Below, in pieces: positions 1 to 14,679 of a stretch of DNA of 64,000 nucleotides. The DNA is from Rotaria macrura. Lineage: Eukaryota > Rotifera > Eurotatoria > Philodinida > Philodinidae. The stretch is taken from positions 188,911-252,910 of the forward strand of contig OENT01000060.1 of NCBI GenBank assembly GCA_900239685.1. The letters run 5' to 3'. The translations under genes and the position numbers were made by a program. The notes under the pieces were generated by a model. The model saw only the letters and a program-made list of their open reading frames with translations. It was not told the DNA's origin and did not search any database. How positions within the stretch are numbered: position 1 is the stretch's first letter; each line of letters opens with the position of its first letter.

Positions 1-149
1 AATCTTGTCAAATAAAAAGAAAGTTTACATTTACATATGTATTTGTCTCTGATAAAAACCTTACGGAATATAATTCTGAATGAGTCATTCTAAAATGTCA
101 ATTATTTTTTAGATAAAACAATAGGCATAAACTGAAACCTACTGCTATC

Positions 150-3100
150 ATGAGTAATTCACCAAGTGGAAGCACTCATTCTTCGTCAGGCCGTGAAAAT
201 ACCACAGGACATTCGAATGCCGCCAAAATAAATCGCCGAAATAGCCGTGAGAGTCCAATGGCTTTCTATGAAATACCAGCATGGGTTGAAGTACCATCGA
301 AAATAATCAATAATGCTAAACAATCTTTGAGAGATATGCCAACGTCTCGTCCTTACACACCGCGTGATGATTCAAGATATGCATTGACTAAACTTAATCA
401 TGATCCAACTTCATTCAGGTAAGACGATATACAAGTTTAGATCTAATATTTTTTTGTTCGTATGCTTTTATTAGTGCATCGTCCATCGATTATGAAACTG
501 AATCACGACCAACGTCAAGCAAAGTAAAATGTTTTATTTTTGCCAACGCTAAAAATAAAAATACAACGTTATCTTTCTTGATTTAGACAATAGATACTAA
601 ACGACGAAGTTCTAAAGGTAGAATAATGCCTAAATAAATCATTATGAAAAATCTATGAACTAGGTTCAATCATAGGAACATCTGATAGTTCTGTTCTCGT
701 CGCAACACCACCACCACCAAGGTATTTTGTCCACATCTAAAAAAAAATCTTGGTTAACCCTCAACTAGGCTTAGATCAATTCTTTTGTTCTATTTGTTAC
801 CTGTCATAATGATTCCATTGAAGATAAATTAATCGTAAAAATTTTAATCAGTTTCTTTTTCTAATAGTATTCACGCATAAAAGTCAATAAGCTTGAAAAA
901 TACTTATTCATTATTTTAATATCACTAGACTTTCAAAACTTAACCATCAAACATCTCAAGACCAAGTACGTTCAGTTGATAATACTATTCAAAATGCAAC
1001 CAAACCACCTGGCCCATCTAATCATCAACGATCGCCTGTGGTCGGAACAAGTTCAAATTCGACTGTTAGTAAACCACCACATCATCGCAGTGGTGAGTAG
1101 AAATACTTCATGCAGAATAATGTTAGTTTCGTCGTGTGTTCCAATTTAATTTTTAGGTTCATCATCGGCAAAAGACGATTCATCAGAAGAAAGTCTCATT
1201 TGGAAACATGAAATTGGTCCATTGATTGAAACACTTAAAACAGCTTATCAAAGTATTCAATTATTTTTCAATGAGCTAGGAAAAAATAACTAAATCTTTC
1301 TATGTTCTTCTAGATAAACATTATGAACAATTTGATCAAACATCTAACGATCTCTATGATAGTTTATTAAAATATAATTTCTTTGGAAAGAGAAGTGTTA
1401 AAAAACGAGGAGAATTACTTAAAACATTATTTGGTTTTATTGAATCAGAAAATCCAATTGTCGGTTTTCATGTTGCTCGTATAAGTCTTGCTGTAAGTAT
1501 ATTTTCATTTACTATATCGAAAAAGAAATGAATTCATCCATTGCAAAAAATCCCTAGGAAGATAGTTGAATATTGTATTATTCATAGATCGCATGATTAA
1601 TTATACTTACGATCTTTTATTTGCATCTGAAAGAGTGTACGTCCTTGAAAATAGATTAAGTCTATTGAACGTAGGTTTAAAAATAATCTTAAGCTTTCAA
1701 AATGAGTTCAATATTTTTGCCAAACATCGTTCTTTAAAAGTTGAAGTATCATTAAGTAAAAGTTATTTTTCTTTTTAGTTTCAAATAAGTAGTGCAAATA
1801 ATTTACGGCACATTATTCGCTTAACAGCTGATTTAACTTCGAACAAGTCGAATGATCATTTATTTTTAAATTCAAATATTCTTGGTAAAATTTTCTTGTT
1901 TTTCTTTAAGAAAACAGAAAATACTTTTCAATATTCTATTTTTAGATCTTATTTTTGAAACTGTGGCACGTGTTGATGTTGAACAAAATTTAGAGTCGAT
2001 TTGTTATTTTGCAACAACATTAAAAAATTTAACTGTTAATAATGAACTTATTTGTTTGATTTCCGACAAAAAACCATTTGAATTATTAAAAACTATCTTA
2101 AAAACTATTCTTCAAGTATAAATTTGTTTTCCTTTGTTTTGTATATTATCACAATTTTCTTATTCGAATCTTCTAGTTAAAAGATCGAACAGAACATCTT
2201 GTTAAAATACGTGAATGTTTAACACCAGTAAGTTTTATGTTTTTACTAATTTAACAATGGCAACATATTCGTTTTTATTTAGTTGACAGATACATTGAGA
2301 AATTTAGCTGAAAATGATCGCAATCGTCAAGAATTCTTATCCGATGATCTTATCAATCATTTAACATTTATACTTAAATATTTTACCGATAAACTCGATG
2401 CAGATTTAATGAAAAATGTCGCACGATTGTTTAGGTAAATACTCAAGTTTTTCTTTTTTCTTTGCATTATTGATCAAGGCAAAACACAAAAATTTTCTCG
2501 TTTCTTTTTAAATAATTTAGTAAATTGACTCAACATACTGACTGTTGTATGAAACTTGTGCAATGTTCATCATGCTATCGTTCATTTTTGAAAATACTCG
2601 TTAAACATGAAAGCAATCAAGTATGTAGATATTACATTTGAAATGATATCCACACATAGATGTACATATATATTCCATGGACAATGGCAATCACTTAATT
2701 ATTAACGTCTATTTTTTTTTCGTTCTGTAGATATTTGTCTTGTTTCTCTGAGAAAGTTAGATAGGAAAATGAAACAATTGATAGAAGAGTCATTATTCGT
2801 TTAGTTAAAGAATTTTGAACTCTAAATGGAACATAATAGAACAAACAAGATTTTCTAATATGAAGGCAGAAGATTGATCGATTCGATGCTGATATTATTT
2901 TTTTTTCCAACTATTCTAATCACCAGATCAGGTCTATATTCAGATTCAAAATTTTTGATCTTCTACTTTTTATAATTTTATCATGTGTAATTATGAATTT
3001 GAATATTTATACGAAGAATCGAAGTCGATCATTAGTACGAAGTTGTTCATCCAAATAGAATGTGATTTGATCGAATGATTTAGTCAACTTTTTAAAAACA

Positions 3101-6100
3101 AAAATGAATCGCTTATAACTTAAGTCAGATTAGAGTTACTTCAATTTTTTTGAAATTAATATTCATATGATAATCAAAATAATGGAAATATTTTAAATGC
3201 ACAGAGTTTCGATTGTGTGTGAAATGTAGATCTCCTTCGAAGCTCTGGTAATAGTTACAATTATTACTCAAATAGATCATTTTATTGAACGAACAAAAAT
3301 TGACTGCTAGAATCAACCGTATTCGATGCAGATAAAGTCTTCTCATTAAAGAATTTTAGGGAAAAAATGATCACACATCTTCTAAGTAGAACTTGCAACG
3401 AACTGTGCAGCGAACGTAATCTAAGACTGCGAAGTTACATTGATTATGCGATGAGTTCAAAATTTAGAAAATGTCTTCATTTAGAGAAATAATTTTTTCT
3501 CAAACAACTGTTAAAAATAGATAGAGAACAGATTCTTTTCTTTCGGAATTTCTCAGCAATCGAAACGTATTTTAAACAGTATTAATAACATAACTTCGAC
3601 TCGTGTTAAACAATCAAAAACTATCGATTGACATTCTTTAATGTATCCTATTGGCGTAAACGTATGCTTTCACAGATGTAAACTAATTGAATGATAACTT
3701 TTCGAAGTAATCAATATCTATAAGCTATTTGAAGAATGTCATAATAGACTGTGATTTGTTATACATACACACAGAATAATTAGGCAAAATACGTAGAATC
3801 GTAGATGAAATGAATAATTACGATCATAGAAATGTTATTTCACTAAACACGTTTTCCATTTGTAGAATAAGACTCAGAAACAGATTTATGTTTCGTTGTA
3901 AGATCTCAAAAGGCTTTCTCTGATAATGATGCAAAGAAAATTTTCCAATAGAATTTATACGAAGAAGAACTTCACAAGATTCTACAACACCGTTTAAACG
4001 AGACAGAGAACACTCAAATAGAATAATACCGATATTTTTCTTTCGATATCCCTTGTGAATAACTTCTAACACCTACTATCTTATTACATTCTATATGCTT
4101 CGAAAATAAACAGAACTCTTCAAACTTGAGAGATTGTCGTCGATTAATAATTCTCTATGATCATACCATTAATAGATAACAAGAATAAATTTTATCTTTT
4201 GTTGTCATGATATGCATCATAAAAATTTATCGATTGCTGGCAAGTTCGAGTGTTCTCTCTGACTATATATATAATTGTCATCTACTTTTGAGTCTGAAGT
4301 AGATGGAGAAGAAATGATATATTTTAATGTTGATTTTGAGATAAATTTTTGATTGTCTCAAGATGATTATACGAGAAAATAAGCGCTTGCAAATTTCTTG
4401 TTAATGACATTAATAATGAACATCATATAATACTTCAATTTCTTGAGAAGTTTCGATTCTGATGATTGAACCTTGCAAAATTTTCTCTTCAATAATGGAA
4501 TCTATTGATATTGAATGAATAGTAAAAGTTTTCTAGTAATTAAAATTACAAAATTGAATTGCGTGTAGTCAGTGTAAATATTTATACGCAATTGTCATTG
4601 TATCTGAAATTATAAATCATTCATGTTTCATATTAGTTAAAAGTGATTATTCATTTGGTGTTTTGATTTCAAGGCGTTAGTTGTTCGTGTATGTTTTATT
4701 CTTGGAAATATGATGGCTAAAAGTGAAGATGCTCGTTTGACATTCATGAAAGATTCACATGCATTGCAAACATTAACAAAACTTCTTCATTCATATATTC
4801 AACTTGATTCTCTTGTAAGTATTTCGTTTGTCTAGTCAAGTATTTTATTATAAATATCGTATAGATTTTAAAACCGGATAAACTTGATAGTAATGATTCA
4901 ATCAGTCAAGATGCTGACATTGCTGAAGATTCAACTATAAATCAATTTCATTCAATTGAAAATGTTATCAATAAAGTTATACGTGTTTTAAGTAATTTAG
5001 CTATTTCAGAAGAGAATGGTTTAATTATTATTCAACGTGATGATTGCATTGATCTATTATTTAAACTTCTTAGTAAGCAGGTTTTCTCTCTCGATTTTGT
5101 GACTATGATAAACATTAAAATGTTATCTAGTCGACTTTGATTTGGGTTAGTATTTGTTAGAAACATCAGAGAGACCAATAATTTGTTGTCATCGAAGAGA
5201 GAAGTTCTGCAAACATTGAAAATATGATTCGTTAATTATTTAGTTTTGAGACGAACTCCTGGTGGTGATTTTAAAAATAGTTTTCTTAACATATTGCGCT
5301 CCACATGAAACTTCTGTTTCATTCTTGTTCGAATCGGATGTTGGAGAATTAAACCTTGAGATGTTCGACTTCAAGACACTGAGTAGTTTTTATATGGATT
5401 TGTTGATGGAACGAATGAATTCATTATGCTTAATTAAATGGAGAACGTCACTTTTCGATTTTCACAATTCACTAGCCATTGTTTGAAACTTAAAAATGAC
5501 TTTCAATATAACGAAGGAGATCTAGTATTGAATATATTCAAATAACAGGGTCAAATTTTTGTACAACTTATAACACGCATGAGTATTCCATGGAGTATGA
5601 TATTTGACACTTGAAAATAGTTAGAGATGTCAATTGATGCTGCTACGAAAGAGACGAATGTTTTGTCTTTTCATTCGGTTTACTAGCAGCGTAAATTACA
5701 AAAATTTCTATGACACTGTCATGAAAAGTTATTCAAAAAATACTGGAATCTAGTCTTGTTTAATAAGAATTCGTCGCAAAAAGTATCCTGTTATGTTCTT
5801 ATTTGCCTTTTAGAAGCACCAAATCAGCATAGTGAAGAATTACTTGTACATGTATTGATGGCATTAAATAATCTATCCTATTATGATGATCCACAAAGTT
5901 ATATAAATCGAAATTCTGAAACACTTGCTCAATGTAAAATAGAAAAACGAGAGAAAATTGAAATTCTACGAGAACAATATGTTCTTATTTTGTTTTTCAG
6001 TACTGGTCAAATATATTCGAAATGAAGAACGAATGGATTGTGTTGTTGAAGCGTTTCGTGTACTTGGTAATTTGTCAAGAGCGAAAAAAATTCGTGACCT

Positions 6101-7755
6101 CTTAATGAAATTCAAAGGTTAGAAAAATATCTTTTGACAAGAAAATATTTCAATGCATCACATTTGAATCTAGTTGATCGTCTGGCAATTCGTCATTGCC
6201 AATCGGATAATATTGAACTATTATATGCTGTTATTGGAGTTTTAATTAATTTAACGGTTGACGAAGATAAGAGAGAATGTTTAAAAATGAATCACGGAAT
6301 TGATAGGTTTGCTTTAAATACTATTTATTTTCAAATATAGATGTTTCAATTTTTACATGTAATTTTAGTTTATTAAGTATTTTTGAATATTCAATCCAAT
6401 CCGATTGGCAATTATCAAGGTGAGCTTACATCAAAAGCTTTTGAAATATCTTCTGAGACAAAAATAATCCTGAATGATATATACATAATGTCTTCGTATT
6501 AGGCATGCAACGAAGAGAGATAGATAGATCTCGAATTTTCATGTATTAATATCAATTATCTATTCATAAAGATTGAATATTATTGTTAAACGACGATAAA
6601 GATCTTTAAAGTATCATATTCAAATTTCGACATCAACTCGATCTAAGCCAGTCGTTTCGTAGCTCTTTGTATCAAGGCCGTCAGATAGACTGCTGTCTAC
6701 GTTTTGATCTACGTCTACTTTTTTCTGTTAGACAATATGGAGAATTTGAACAAAATTAAGCACGACAGTTCCTCGTCAGACTAAGCGCATATCCTGAATC
6801 ATATAGTTAGCCAGAATAGAAATGAATACATCATGTCATGGAATCAATATCTCACCAGTAAAATTCTTCGTTCAACCCCTACTGAGCATCTTACTTAGTA
6901 GAATAAGAAAAGCTTATAAATGATATATATATATATATATATATAAGAAAATAATTGGTTTTCTAAAAGGTTCTTTGTTCGTGATAATTATCGTGTGTCA
7001 GCGTTTGTTAAATAAAAGTATCTACATAAATACTAGAAACGTTTGTTGACATATTTCATCTTCTGAACAAAAACTGAACTCAGAATAGAGCATGGTCTTT
7101 GAAGACACTATTGAAGATATATTCAATAGGAGATCGTAAGATTTTCTTTGAGTAAAAGCGTATCAGTTCAAATCTTATCATCAAACTTAATCGTATATTT
7201 CTTATATAACTGCATATGAAAAATTTCAAAGTTTAATTAATGAACGAAGATTCTTCAATCTGAATGAATATCTAATCATTGTCATAGATCCGTGAAATGA
7301 TTTTCTAATGCTCATCAGCACTATCTGAAATATTCGTTGTCAAAATGTTACACATTGAAAATTTGTTTTCAAACTAAATAATTTATTGTTCTAGTCTTGT
7401 TTGTAAAGCACTATGGAATTATTGTGATAATAATTATGAAAATTCGGACAATCAACCGCTATGGTTTACTGAAGGTCAACTGAAACTACTACTTAATGTT
7501 TTTGATGAATCCCTTCGTACGAAATTTATTTATTCTTTGATTTTCTTCTACGATAAATATATATATACATGCATTTTTTTCCGTTGTATTTAAGACGAAA
7601 GTCATCTTGAGCCAACAGAGGATGAATCATTAGATGAATTAAATAAACAATTTTGGAATGAAGAATATTTTCCAGTTGCATCACGTTTATATCAACGTAT
7701 CATCGAAGGCAATGAACATTTTCAAACAATACAAATAAATGATCGTTCATCATAG
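150..7755 (+). CDS. ARMC2: Armadillo repeat-containing protein 2 (ARMC2)
   Basis: The gene encodes an ARM-repeat protein; in mammals ARMC2 is needed for assembly of the central-pair apparatus of the sperm flagellum. Twenty exons can be joined with correct phase and GT-AG borders: 150-418, 475-523, 587-617, 676-721, 929-1092, 1157-1252, 1314-1492, 1779-1884, 1946-2115, 2177-2227, 2283-2434, 2521-2620, 4674-4814, 4865-5072, 5814-5933, 6001-6117, 6174-6306, 6369-6419, 7395-7516 and 7595-7755. They give 821 codons plus stop, close to the roughly 870 aa of the vertebrate protein. Exon 1 carries the family N-terminal motif (about residues 50-72, pattern KIINNAKQSL...RPYTP). A Ser/Pro-rich linker follows, then helical repeats with typical NLT/NLS/NLA turns. 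The ATG at 150 is the only start in frame. The 2.05-kb intron at 2621-4673 and the 0.98-kb intron at 6420-7394 hold nothing I recognise. Confidence 0.85.
6924..6944. repeat. (TA)n microsatellite in ARMC2 intron
   Basis: An uninterrupted TA run of about 21 nt lies in the intron between ARMC2 exons 18 and 19. Shorter TA runs occur near 27670, 41873, 50563 and 53945. Confidence 0.85.
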
Positions 7756-10125
7756 GTTTTTGAAATCATTCGGATATTTGTTTCATGTCTTTTTTTTCTT
7801 TTTATTCGTTTTTTGAACGAATGAGTCTTTCAATTCATTTTCATTTTCCTTTTTGTTTCTTTTCCTCTTCTTTGCTCTATCACATATAAACGCACATATA
7901 CTGTATTTTTGTGTTTTCACTTTCTTCTCTTTTTTTCTTCGAGAGAAAAAAAAAACATCATTCGCTTTTTATCAATGTAAATATTTAATCAAATATTATC
8001 ATATTCAATAATCAAAGATAGATACTAACGCATTTTTATTCATGTAGTTATTTTATCGATTAGTATAAAATCATTAAAAACACACCAGCCTCTAGGATGA
8101 CTATCGATTGTATTATTTCAAATGCATCCAGTCATATAATACCAAAGATGAAGTATAACTTGTCTTACTATTATATTTCAAATAACATTCATTGTAAATC
8201 TCAGTGAGATCGACATTTTTCGAGCATCGAGAAAATATTTAAGTTTGAGCGATATCGAGTTCTATTAACATCGAACTGATTAGATATTGTTTCTACATGG
8301 TCACATATTTGAATGATCATATTACATATGGTTAATATTTCTACTCTTGAGAAATATTTTATAGTTCTCAAACGGAATAGACATCAACAAATGCCAAGCC
8401 GTTGACTTGCTGATTTGAAACGGAAAGAGATTTGATAATATCAGTTTTAAAAAGAAATTTTCTCTGTTGCATAGATTTCTGGCCAGATTATTTTTCATCT
8501 GGCTTGGTTGTAGATATTCATGCAGATAAGAATACAATATACCATCTTCTTTTGTAAGAATAAAATACCAAGGTATGTGTAATCGATTCTTCAACCTTCA
8601 TTAAATAATCTCTCGTTTGACACGGTACTCATGAAGACAAAACACCTAGATCGTTTTCAATGAATGTATAAAGGTAACTTCCGAGATCAAGCATCTCTAT
8701 TGTGTCACTAAGTGATTTTTCCATTGAAATACAACATTAGTAATGAGCCTGTTTATTTTTGTGAAGGTCAAATTATAGCAATCTTATTGTATTTCTCTTC
8801 TAGAAAATACTTTCTTTTCGATGAATATGATTAATATTATCACGTAGATATCCCCAATAATTTGGACATGCATATGTGTTTGTATTCATAAAAAACCTAT
8901 TAACAGATTACTTGAGATGTATACATATATATATGGATTTAATATGGATTTTAAAACGATGACTATACTGACAACTTCTCATAAATACATGCATTTTTTT
9001 GATGATGAAAATTTGTTGTTGAATTTTACAAGCATCAATATAACGTAAAGAATTCCGAAATAATATTCAAAAGCTAATATTCTTATTATTTCTGGTATTT
9101 CATTCATTTTTCGAAAAAAGGCAATATGATATTATCACGAAGTCTTGTTTCTAGATTTCCTGTGTCGAAATTCAACCTTCACTTTTAGTATTTACATCAA
9201 AGTAACATGTAAGAAAATAAGGAACTACTATTGTGAGAGTCTATAATGTTAGACTATAATTCTATGTCAACAAACTTTGCTCCTTCAATAGAAGAAAATG
9301 TCATTTATTGTGCTTCCTTAAAGATGGAAAATGAGAAATAAAACAATGAGCATCAGGAAGGTTACTTGTGCAGAAAATCAGATGAAAGTCAATATGATGT
9401 CGATTTGAAAATTGACAAATTTACATAGGAACCTGTGTTATTTTTTCTACGCTGTATTTCAGTATATCTATACGATGTCACAGTCACTAGAATCTTGTAT
9501 TTTTTATTTTCATGATGGGCATACATTATGGGAATATACATACTTAAGACAAAATATAACCACAGGAAAATGAAATTTTATTATCAATTGATTTCACACA
9601 TAAATTTACATTTTTCTTTATCAAGAACAATACTTTGAATGCAAGATTTTCATTCGAGAATTTCAACTGAATCAAAAATACTAGAAAAATGTCTCATGTG
9701 AACATTTGAAACGTTCAAGGCTCTATTTATAATTTTATAATTTTACGAGGTATCATAAAATGTCAGAATGCTTTGATGTAGAATTAGTTATTATACTTCA
9801 TAGGATTTTATTCCTAAATTATCCAAGTTATAAATGATTGTTTCAAGGCGAATAGACAATAATTAGAGATATAATTTCCTGTGCACGATTGATAGCTGGA
9901 AGACATTCATCGTTTTAATATAAAATAGAACAATAAAAATGAATTTAATAACAAACGTGTATTTTCGATAACACCACTAGATAATGACCTAGGCACGTAG
10001 GATAATTATCTGTTTACAGTTGCACCAATCAATGTTTTAGAACAGTACTTTATCAAAGAACTTCTATCACAAGATCCATAGGTAAATGAGTAACTATCAT
10101 TTTTTTTATCAGATTCAAACAGTCC

Positions 10126-10142
10126 ACCGGAGATCCTCCGGT
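10126..10142. repeat. Perfect GC-rich hairpin
   Basis: A perfect 7-bp inverted repeat (ACCGGAG / CTCCGGT) encloses a 3-nt loop in otherwise AT-rich DNA and is followed by an A run. The function is unknown; it could be chance or the end of a degenerate repeat. Confidence 0.5.
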
Positions 10143-12892
10143 TAAAAAAATACTTGTTTTTTTATTACCATTGATTTAATCGATAAAAAAATTTATAGTT
10201 TGACTTTACCTAATTACAATGTCGAATTCTATTTCTTCGAACGATGAACGTGGCCTATTCAAAGATCAAAGGCATATTATTTTCTTGAGCAAATATCATT
10301 ATTCTATGAATAGAAAGAAATGAGATATTTTCGAAAAATACAACTATACTAAAAGTTCGATATAATCATAGAGTGGATCATCGACATATTTAATTAACAA
10401 AGAGTTTCAAAATCTTTATCTCGAAGATAAAACAGCTATAGTCGTGTAAGAATATTATTCATTTTCTTTCATTGTCAATTATGATTAAAATAGGCTTGAT
10501 GAGAGTTCGGCGACATATCTTCTAGTGAAATGTTTTAGCTTGTCTACAGGTGATACACTCTTCCATCTTTACTCTAAACTTGTTGCAACTTCAGAAGCTC
10601 TCAAAATAAAGTATTAGAATCTAGAATGTGTCAAGATTGATACAAGTTTAAATTTTCGAAACGATTGACTTGTGACGATTCACGAAAAAGCATTTCAGCC
10701 GATAGTAATGTGTTCATCTCGTTTGTTTTTCTATTACTTTGATACCAATGCCGAACGATTCTCACTGATTCGAGAATATAATTAGTTCTAATACCATCGA
10801 TGACAATTCTATATCTATTTCTTAACCTATAAATGGAAGGTATGAAATACAATAGATGACAAGCCATTACTGTTTTCGTAGTAAGAAAATCTTTGATTTT
10901 CCTTAGAGATTATGAGTTATGTTCGTCGTTATTTCCAATCAATCAGATTTTCTAGTTAACGATGCATAAATACCTATTGAAAAATAAATCTAGATGAATA
11001 ATTGATGTCGATTTACATTGAAGAAATCTTTCATTCTAACCAAGCAAGTTACTCCAACTACAAAGAGATGCGTACAGCATAAACTAATATGCGCCAATAA
11101 TCTTCGTATGTTATACATCTAATAACAGCACTTAAAGTAGGAGAACAAAATATGGGCGATGAAATCAGAATTAATAATACTCATATAGTACCAAATAATG
11201 CTAAACAGGAATCGTTGTAGTGTTAAATGGATGAGGGTTTTTATTCATGTCAGTTATAGGTTTCATGTATGATGCTTGTCTGTACCATAGAACTTATTTG
11301 TATACAGATTATCTCTATGTCGGCAAAAGGAATATTGCCCACATTATTCTTAAAACAGATAAGTTGTTTTTACGAACTAATTTTTATTCGATTTTTATTT
11401 CAATCTATCTACTCGTCATGAGATAATCTTTTCGTTTTTGATTAATGAAAGTCATTGGGAAACTGAAATCATCATTCATAAACATAGTTTTTTTAACATT
11501 GAATGTTGACAGAATATACAGACATGATGTATTTATCCAGATTATTTAGTGTGATAAATTGCTTGTTCTATTCCGAGATTGCTAAAGACAGATCGCCGAA
11601 CGATCCTATGTTTGTTTGTTTATGTGTTTGAAATAATAATTTTTCCATTTCGATCATAGGAAGCATATTTTTTTATTTTTTTCTGTCTACTAATTAATCA
11701 TTATTTTCTACTTTATACTTTATACCATCTGCACATGAATAATGACCATTAGAAAACTCTTTTCATTTGTCAATTGTCATTGAAATGTCATTATTAATAA
11801 CTTTCTTCGACTTAACATTACATTACGATTCTATGCTACTTGAAAATCACGAATCGTAATTATCATCAATGTCATATGCATCGTTTTTTTTCCTGTTCTA
11901 CATTAATATCATATTTAATAAAACAAATAAAAAATAAGAAAAAAAACTCATCTATATCTTCGATGAGTTAAAAAACCGCACGACGATCGCCAATGTGTTT
12001 ATATATGACTATTCTCAAATTGATCATGTAGTTTTGATAGTTACTTGATAGAAATAAAGGATAATAAAATGATTATGATAATCTGAAGTCTTCTTTTCTT
12101 AATTGAATCAAAGCGAACGAGAAGTTTTTTGTTCATTGTGTATAGTAGAGAATACGATTGTGTTTCTTTTTTTCTCTTTCATAAGAGATACTCGATAAAA
12201 ATCGAACTGATCATCAGAAAATTATCAAAACAAAAATAGTTTGATTCGATTTGATGTATTCAATTGTGAAAAGATTGGTTTGTATTCATCTTTCTTATTG
12301 TTAATTATGAAAATTTTATTGAATAATTCCTAGATAGTAATTATGCAAAAGAATCTAGTTATTTATTATTTAAGTATCCTGTTTTGAATATTAACTATTG
12401 GAAAATTTTATACTTTCTGTTTAAGAGTATTTATATATGCATGAATTCGTTTTTTGTCTTCTGCATTCACTTGAGAAAATCTACATTCATTATATTTTAT
12501 CATTGATGGAAAAAGAAAGTTGTAAAATTTTTTCTTATTCTTAGTCGCCAACAAATCAATTGTCGACGAGACTGAAATTTCTTCTCTTTACTTAAAGTAA
12601 CAAAGAACATGATTATAGTAGTGTAGTTTCTTACAATGTTACTAATGATATAACAAACAACAGTAGAGAATCGTACGTATGTGCAACGAAATTCGATTTC
12701 TCTCTTCTTTTTATTTCACTATTCTTATGTATATTATGCGAAACATGAGAGAGATAGAGAGACTGAGAACATCACAGTGGCAGCAGATGGTACTTGATGA
12801 TGATCGCCAATAGGCAATGTAACGATAGAAATATGAAGGAAAGAGCAAGAAAATAGGAAACCTAACAGAATGTCGAACGAGCTAGAGACAGT

Positions 12893-12920
12893 GAAAGAAA
12901 GAGAAAGAGAAAGAGAAAGA
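12893..12920. repeat. (GAAAGA)n purine microsatellite
   Basis: Several GAAAGA/GAGAAA units lie in a broader purine-rich strand that starts near 12740. It sits about 1.3 kb upstream of the single-exon coding region at 14188. A promoter-associated role is possible but unproven. Confidence 0.75.
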
Positions 12921-13760
12921 CAGCTTTTTTGCCATAGCCTTTCTCTGTCGTTGTCGCCGTCTCAATCAGTATGCGGATTTAACACTCTCCTCCCTTCGTT
13001 CGGGTCTGATCACACATACTAAGAGGAAACAATTTTCTTTCTCCATAAGCAAGCAAAGACGACAGAGTGAATGAATAAGTGGTAGCGTATTGTAGTGAAC
13101 GAATGTCATTGAGGCTCTCATTAAATGATATTCAGTAATCATGGAAGATTGTCGTCTTGATAATATAAAGAATTAAAATAATACTACGATGAAACTAATT
13201 TTCTAATTGCTTGATTTCGTAAGTAAGAATAGATGAGTTTTTATTCATTTTTCATTCTAATTCTCTTGAGCATATTTCATTTCTGAATCAACTCGAAAAA
13301 ATCCTTTCTTATTTCAAGAAAAATAGAAACATTTCTTGAAAAAAAAAAGAACCAGAAAAGTATTTTCTCATTCATTTGTATTGAATACAATAGTTGGTAT
13401 TCAATCACGATAAGAATAGATTATTGCGTCGGATAGGTAACATTCAGCATTCACAAAAAACGGTTGTTCACCCTCTGTTTCTTCCTCTCTTGACAGTTCA
13501 TTTCCGTTATGGTTCTCATTCTTCTTTTCTTTTCAATCTATGGCCACTTTGTACACGGGATAGGCTGATTCGCATTCTTTTCCATGCTCTTAATAGGTTA
13601 CAGTTCTTTTAGCTAGAAGCTCTGCTCAATTATCGTAGAACATGAAAAAAAAACATTTTACATTCCCTTCATGAATACTTTTAAACTAAAACAAACAGAA
13701 ACGAAGAAGAAAATCTGCTTCATAAAGATCTCAACAGAAAATTGACTATAAATCATTCAG

Positions 13761-14154
13761 GTGAGCTAATGATTATGATTTTATATTCATTTTGTGTGAG
13801 ATTTTCGAAATGCATCAATCATTTTCACGCCAAATACCATACAAAATCAACCATTGAATCCTTGTTAAAACACTTTTCTTTTCTAATGCTTCAAACGCAT
13901 TAAGAATATTTTCATGAAGAATAAATGATTCTATAAAATCGACAAGGTCTTTTTTCCTGCGTCATTGTGCCTTGAGCTAACGAGAAAAGAAAACAAGCTC
14001 ACCTTCGTAAATTTATATTTACTTTTTGTTCCTCTGATTGATTACCTGGTTAACCACATCTATATCGAGGTAACCATTAGTCTGAGGAAAATTAGATGAA
14101 ATATGAATGTACATATAAAGTTCATGTGCGAAAAGTTTTGTTTTTACTTCATAG
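13761..14154 (+). other. Probable 5' UTR intron of the 14188 gene
   Basis: A strong donor (CAG|GTGAGC) at 13760/13761 pairs with a pyrimidine-rich acceptor (TTTTTACTTCATAG) ending at 14154. The acceptor lies 33 nt before the ATG at 14188. The upstream exon would cover an uncertain stretch ending at 13760. This is inferred from splice consensus only. Confidence 0.5.
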
Positions 14155-14187
14155 AATCATACATCTTAAAAAATCACAAGGAACGAA

Positions 14188-14679
14188 ATGGCAATAAATT
14201 CGATATTAACTAATAGCAGTGATGTCCATTATTATGATGCTGATAATTATCCTTTACCATATGAAGATGAAGATTTAAATTTTGATATCACGAATCAAAC
14301 ATATTATGATGATTACATTTTAAACAATAATCAAACATTTAATTTAACTGATTCAGATGTTTTATCGATCTCATCAATATTTTCGTTTGCGAGTCCATTT
14401 TCGTACATAATTTTAATCTTAATTATCTATTTGATATTAACACTTGTATTACTTTCACTTAGTTTATATAAACAACGACAAGTTGAAATGGAGAATTTCT
14501 ATTATGGAGATACACAAGAAGATATTGATAAAACGAAACGTTCTCTACAATGGAAACAACTACTAATCGGTCGAATCACAAAAGGTGATATGGAACCTTT
14601 ATTAGTGGAAACATATTTGAACTGTAATGAAATGAAATCTGAATCGACAACAGTAACATTTCCATTGCAAGTTGTATGA
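14188..14679 (+). CDS. Small single-pass membrane protein, unknown function
   Basis: A single coding exon of 163 codons starts at an ATG in a good context (GAACGAAATGG). The first ~65 residues are acidic and Tyr/Asn-rich with four N-glycosylation sequons (NSS near residue 9, NQT twice, NLT), which suggests an extracellular side. One strongly hydrophobic segment spans about residues 68-93 and is followed by a basic KQRQ stop-transfer, giving a cytoplasmic tail of ~68 residues. There is no cleavable signal peptide. The layout recalls KCNE-type ion-channel beta subunits (glycosylated N-terminus, one helix, short tail), but I see no conserved KCNE motif, so that is only topology. An AATAAA polyadenylation signal lies at 14755-14760. 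The codon pattern and the 5' UTR intron support a real gene. Confidence 0.6.
   Translation: MAINSILTNSSDVHYYDADNYPLPYEDEDLNFDITNQTYYDDYILNNNQTFNLTDSDVLSISSIFSFASPFSYIILILIIYLILTLVLLSLSLYKQRQVEMENFYYGDTQEDIDKTKRSLQWKQLLIGRITKGDMEPLLVETYLNCNEMKSESTTVTFPLQVV

Larger units (their letters stand above)
7756..13600. other. Gene-free region downstream of ARMC2
   Basis: This is about 5.8 kb of AT-rich sequence. It has only short open frames without family similarity, no chain of splice-compatible exons, and no tRNA- or transposase-like sequence that I can see. It starts with the T-rich 3' untranslated region of ARMC2. It contains a GC-rich hairpin at 10126-10142 and a purine-rich microsatellite near 12.9 kb. 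A somewhat less AT-rich stretch at 12930-13100 may belong to the promoter or first exon of the gene at 14188. Confidence 0.6.
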
